Assembly: GCA_021200395.1 (NCBI GenBank)
Contig: JAJQGQ010000165.1
Span: forward strand, 1-6,537
Origin: Erysipelotrichaceae bacterium
Lineage (GTDB): Bacteria > Bacillota_I > Bacilli_A > Erysipelotrichales > Coprobacillaceae
DNA length: 6,537 nucleotides
Reading direction: 5' to 3'
Shown: piece by piece, positions 5,120-6,537 of the stretch
Layout of the letters: each line of letters starts with the position of its first letter
Numbering within the stretch: position 1 is the first letter of the stretch
Notes under the pieces: model-generated
Told to the model about the DNA's origin: nothing
Database searches by the model: none
What the model saw: the letters and a program-made list of their open reading frames with translations, nothing else
Translations under genes and position numbers: made by a program

Positions 5120-6163
5120 GTGAGTATAGCATTATATAAAAAGGTAAAGACATTAAAAGAAGATAAACATAAATCTATTTATTTGGTTTTAAATGAAATA
5201 GATTCTCTATTTTATATTGAACGTATATATGAATCAATAGATACAAGTGTCTATAATAAGATTCAATCACTTGATTTACCATATGTTCCTAAAGTAATTG
5301 AAATTGATCAAGAAAATGATAAAACATTCATTATTGAAGAGTATATTAATCACCAAACATTAGATTGGTATATATTAAATCATGAATTAAATCATCAACA
5401 ATGTATACATATAATGGAACAATTATGCGATACCTTATCCATACTTCATCAACATCATATTATTCATCGTGATATTAAGCCTGAAAATATTTTTTATGAT
5501 GGTCATGATATTATACTTTTTGATTTTGATATTTCTCGTATTTATGATGATCATCAAAATAAAGATACATCGATATTAGGTAGTTATGGCTATGCTGCAC
5601 CAGAACAATTTGGTTTTAAGCAGACTGATAATCGTAGTGATATTTATGCATTAGGTGTTTTGTTGAATGTTATGCTTACAGGTAAGCTTCCTAGTGATGA
5701 ATTGGTAGATTCATGGGAAAAAGAAATTGTTGAAAAAGCTACTCAAATGGATCCTAATAATCGTTATCAAAGTGCTGATGAGTTTAAAGCAGCATTAATG
5801 AATCATCCAAAGAATGATGAGATTTCTTGGGCTTTGCCAGGTTTTAGAAATCATAGTAAGATGATTACTAAATTATTGGCTAGTTGTGGATACGCTTTTA
5901 TTATTTATTTATGTTTTAATGAGCCATATGAAGCGACTGATCCCAATTGGACATATATGATAGATTGTATCTTTAGATTTGTTTTATTATCAATATGTTT
6001 AACTATAGTTGCTTTTATTTTTAATTATAGGGGTATATGGAATTATTGTTTATTTTATAAAAATGAAAATAAAATCATTCGATATATCGGAGTCATATTA
6101 ACTTGTAGCGTTGTTGTATTTGCGATATTCTTTTTATCAGCTGTGGTAATGGCTTTTTTATAA
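5120..6163 (+). CDS. Membrane-anchored Ser/Thr protein kinase with atypical N-lobe and DFD motif
   Basis: This 347-residue protein has a eukaryotic-like kinase domain at about 5-228: catalytic loop HRDIKPEN at 116-123 (base Asp118, Lys120, Asn123), metal-binding Asp135 in DFD, activation-segment end AAPE at 159-162, SDIYALG at 173-179 and the C-lobe Arg215. It should transfer phosphate from ATP to Ser/Thr. Unusual points: no glycine-rich loop is visible near the N-terminus, the beta-3 Lys position seems to be Arg35 in FYIERIY, and DFG is replaced by DFD. Three hydrophobic segments follow at about 249-266, 281-301 and 321-346, so the kinase faces the cytoplasm on a membrane anchor. There is no PASTA or other extracellular sensor, and no PP2C phosphatase gene is nearby. 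It is divergent from the HTH-HAD operon with overlapping promoters. Kinase identity is firm; activity and signal are not known. Confidence 0.88.
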   Translation: MSIALYKKVKTLKEDKHKSIYLVLNEIDSLFYIERIYESIDTSVYNKIQSLDLPYVPKVIEIDQENDKTFIIEEYINHQTLDWYILNHELNHQQCIHIMEQLCDTLSILHQHHIIHRDIKPENIFYDGHDIILFDFDISRIYDDHQNKDTSILGSYGYAAPEQFGFKQTDNRSDIYALGVLLNVMLTGKLPSDELVDSWEKEIVEKATQMDPNNRYQSADEFKAALMNHPKNDEISWALPGFRNHSKMITKLLASCGYAFIIYLCFNEPYEATDPNWTYMIDCIFRFVLLSICLTIVAFIFNYRGIWNYCLFYKNENKIIRYIGVILTCSVVVFAIFFLSAVVMAFL

Positions 6164-6188
6164 AATAAAAAAAGCATCTTAAAGATGC
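6161..6188 (-). terminator. Rho-independent terminator of rpmB
   Basis: GCATCT (6174-6179) and AGATGC (6183-6188) form a 6-bp hairpin with a 3-nt loop. On the minus strand it is followed by a run of seven T's and a further T-rich stretch, a strong terminator for rpmB. For the convergent kinase transcript the same hairpin is followed only by AATCTTTATAA, so termination in that direction would be weak. The T-tract overlaps the kinase stop codon at 6161-6163. Confidence 0.8.
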
Positions 6189-6199
6189 AATCTTTATAA

Positions 6200-6385
6200 C
6201 TATACACTCTTTCTAAGAGTTCTTAATTCTCTGGCTGAAATTTTTACTTTCTTTGGCTTTCCATTAACCAAGATTGTTGCTTTTTGTAAGTTAACGTTCC
6301 ATTTTCTACGAGTGTGATTTAATGCGTGAGAACGAGTATTGCCAGACATTGGGCCTTTACCACTGATTTCACATTTTCTAGACAT
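6200..6385 (-). CDS. rpmB: Large ribosomal subunit protein bL28
   Basis: This 61-residue, very basic protein matches bacterial L28: N-terminal MSRKCEISGKGPMSGNTRSH, then RRKWNVNLQK at 26-35, and the conserved ILVNGKPKKVKISARELRTL at about 38-57. L28 is part of the 50S subunit near the E site. Only one cysteine (Cys5) is present, so this is not a zinc-ribbon form. The reading frame stays open upstream to an ATG at 6493, but that longer version is rejected: the promoter (6429-6457) lies inside it, the family starts at MSRK or MARK, and an AAAGGATGGTGA Shine-Dalgarno site precedes the ATG at 6385. The gene is monocistronic, with its own promoter and terminator, as is usual for rpmB in Firmicutes. 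Confidence 0.97.
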   Translation of the reverse strand: MSRKCEISGKGPMSGNTRSHALNHTRRKWNVNLQKATILVNGKPKKVKISARELRTLRKSV

Positions 6386-6428
6386 TGTTTTCACCATCCT
6401 TTTAAAATTAATATTCACATGCCTTGTT

Positions 6429-6457
6429 ATAATATCATTAATTCTTTTGAATTGCAA
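6429..6457 (-). promoter_or_regulatory. Promoter of rpmB
   Basis: On the minus strand TTGCAA (6452-6457) and TATTAT (6429-6434) are spaced exactly 17 bp apart, a near-consensus sigma-A promoter. The predicted start of transcription is near 6422, giving a leader of about 37 nt, with no room for a ribosomal-protein leader structure. Confidence 0.75.
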
Positions 6458-6537
6458 TGATTTTTTATAAAAATAAGTCTCATTGTGGTCCAAATATGAT
6501 AATGTCTTGGTGTACCCAGATTGATTCTGTCCCAGCT
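6458..6537. other. Unassigned right edge
   Basis: Upstream of the rpmB promoter I find no gene with a start site or recognisable motif. Short frames are open to the edge on both strands. From about 6500 the sequence is richer in G and C than its surroundings, which may mean the end of a neighbouring gene or a mobile element that continues outside the window. Confidence 0.2.

Noticed and set aside
6386..6493. A 36-codon N-terminal extension of rpmB starting at ATG 6493.
   Set aside because: A near-consensus promoter lies inside it, it has no L28 similarity, and a proper ribosome binding site precedes the ATG at 6385.

Overview
This is an AT-rich window with strong Shine-Dalgarno sites (AGGAGG/AAGGAG types), sigma-A-like promoters and short intergenic gaps. 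Together with a typical Firmicutes ribosomal protein L28 and a gut-Firmicutes style of small kinase plus HTH protein, this points to a low-GC Firmicute. The Erysipelotrichia (Coprobacillaceae-like) are my best guess; that is inference from protein style, not a database match.

Layout from left to right: about 70 bases of unassigned edge sequence; a terminator; an MFS transporter on the minus strand (103-1242); a divergent promoter region; a DegV-family fatty-acid-binding protein on the plus strand (1415-2278); a bidirectional terminator; a CapA-family lipoprotein on the minus strand (2305-3342); a divergent region with a 7-G tract; a small acidic, aromatic-rich protein of unknown function on the plus strand (3493-3840); another bidirectional terminator; a two-gene minus-strand operon in which an HTH protein (4648-5058) precedes a Cof-type HAD phosphatase (3866-4636); a 61-bp gap with two overlapping divergent promoters; a membrane-anchored Ser/Thr protein kinase on the plus strand (5120-6163, GTG start); a terminator; and rpmB for ribosomal protein L28 on the minus strand (6200-6385) with its own good promoter. 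The last 80 bases are unassigned.

No gap without a gene exceeds 300 bases. I see no tRNA, rRNA, CRISPR array or intact mobile element.

Most genes look like independent single-gene transcription units. The exception is the right half, where the kinase and the HTH-HAD operon share one short promoter region. Their -10 boxes overlap on opposite strands, so the two units are probably regulated together. This kinase/HTH/HAD locus is the best candidate in the window for an under-described signalling system. The kinase keeps its catalytic loop but lacks a glycine-rich loop, has DFD in place of DFG, and ends in three membrane segments without any extracellular sensor domain. The other genes are ordinary family members with no partner genes nearby.
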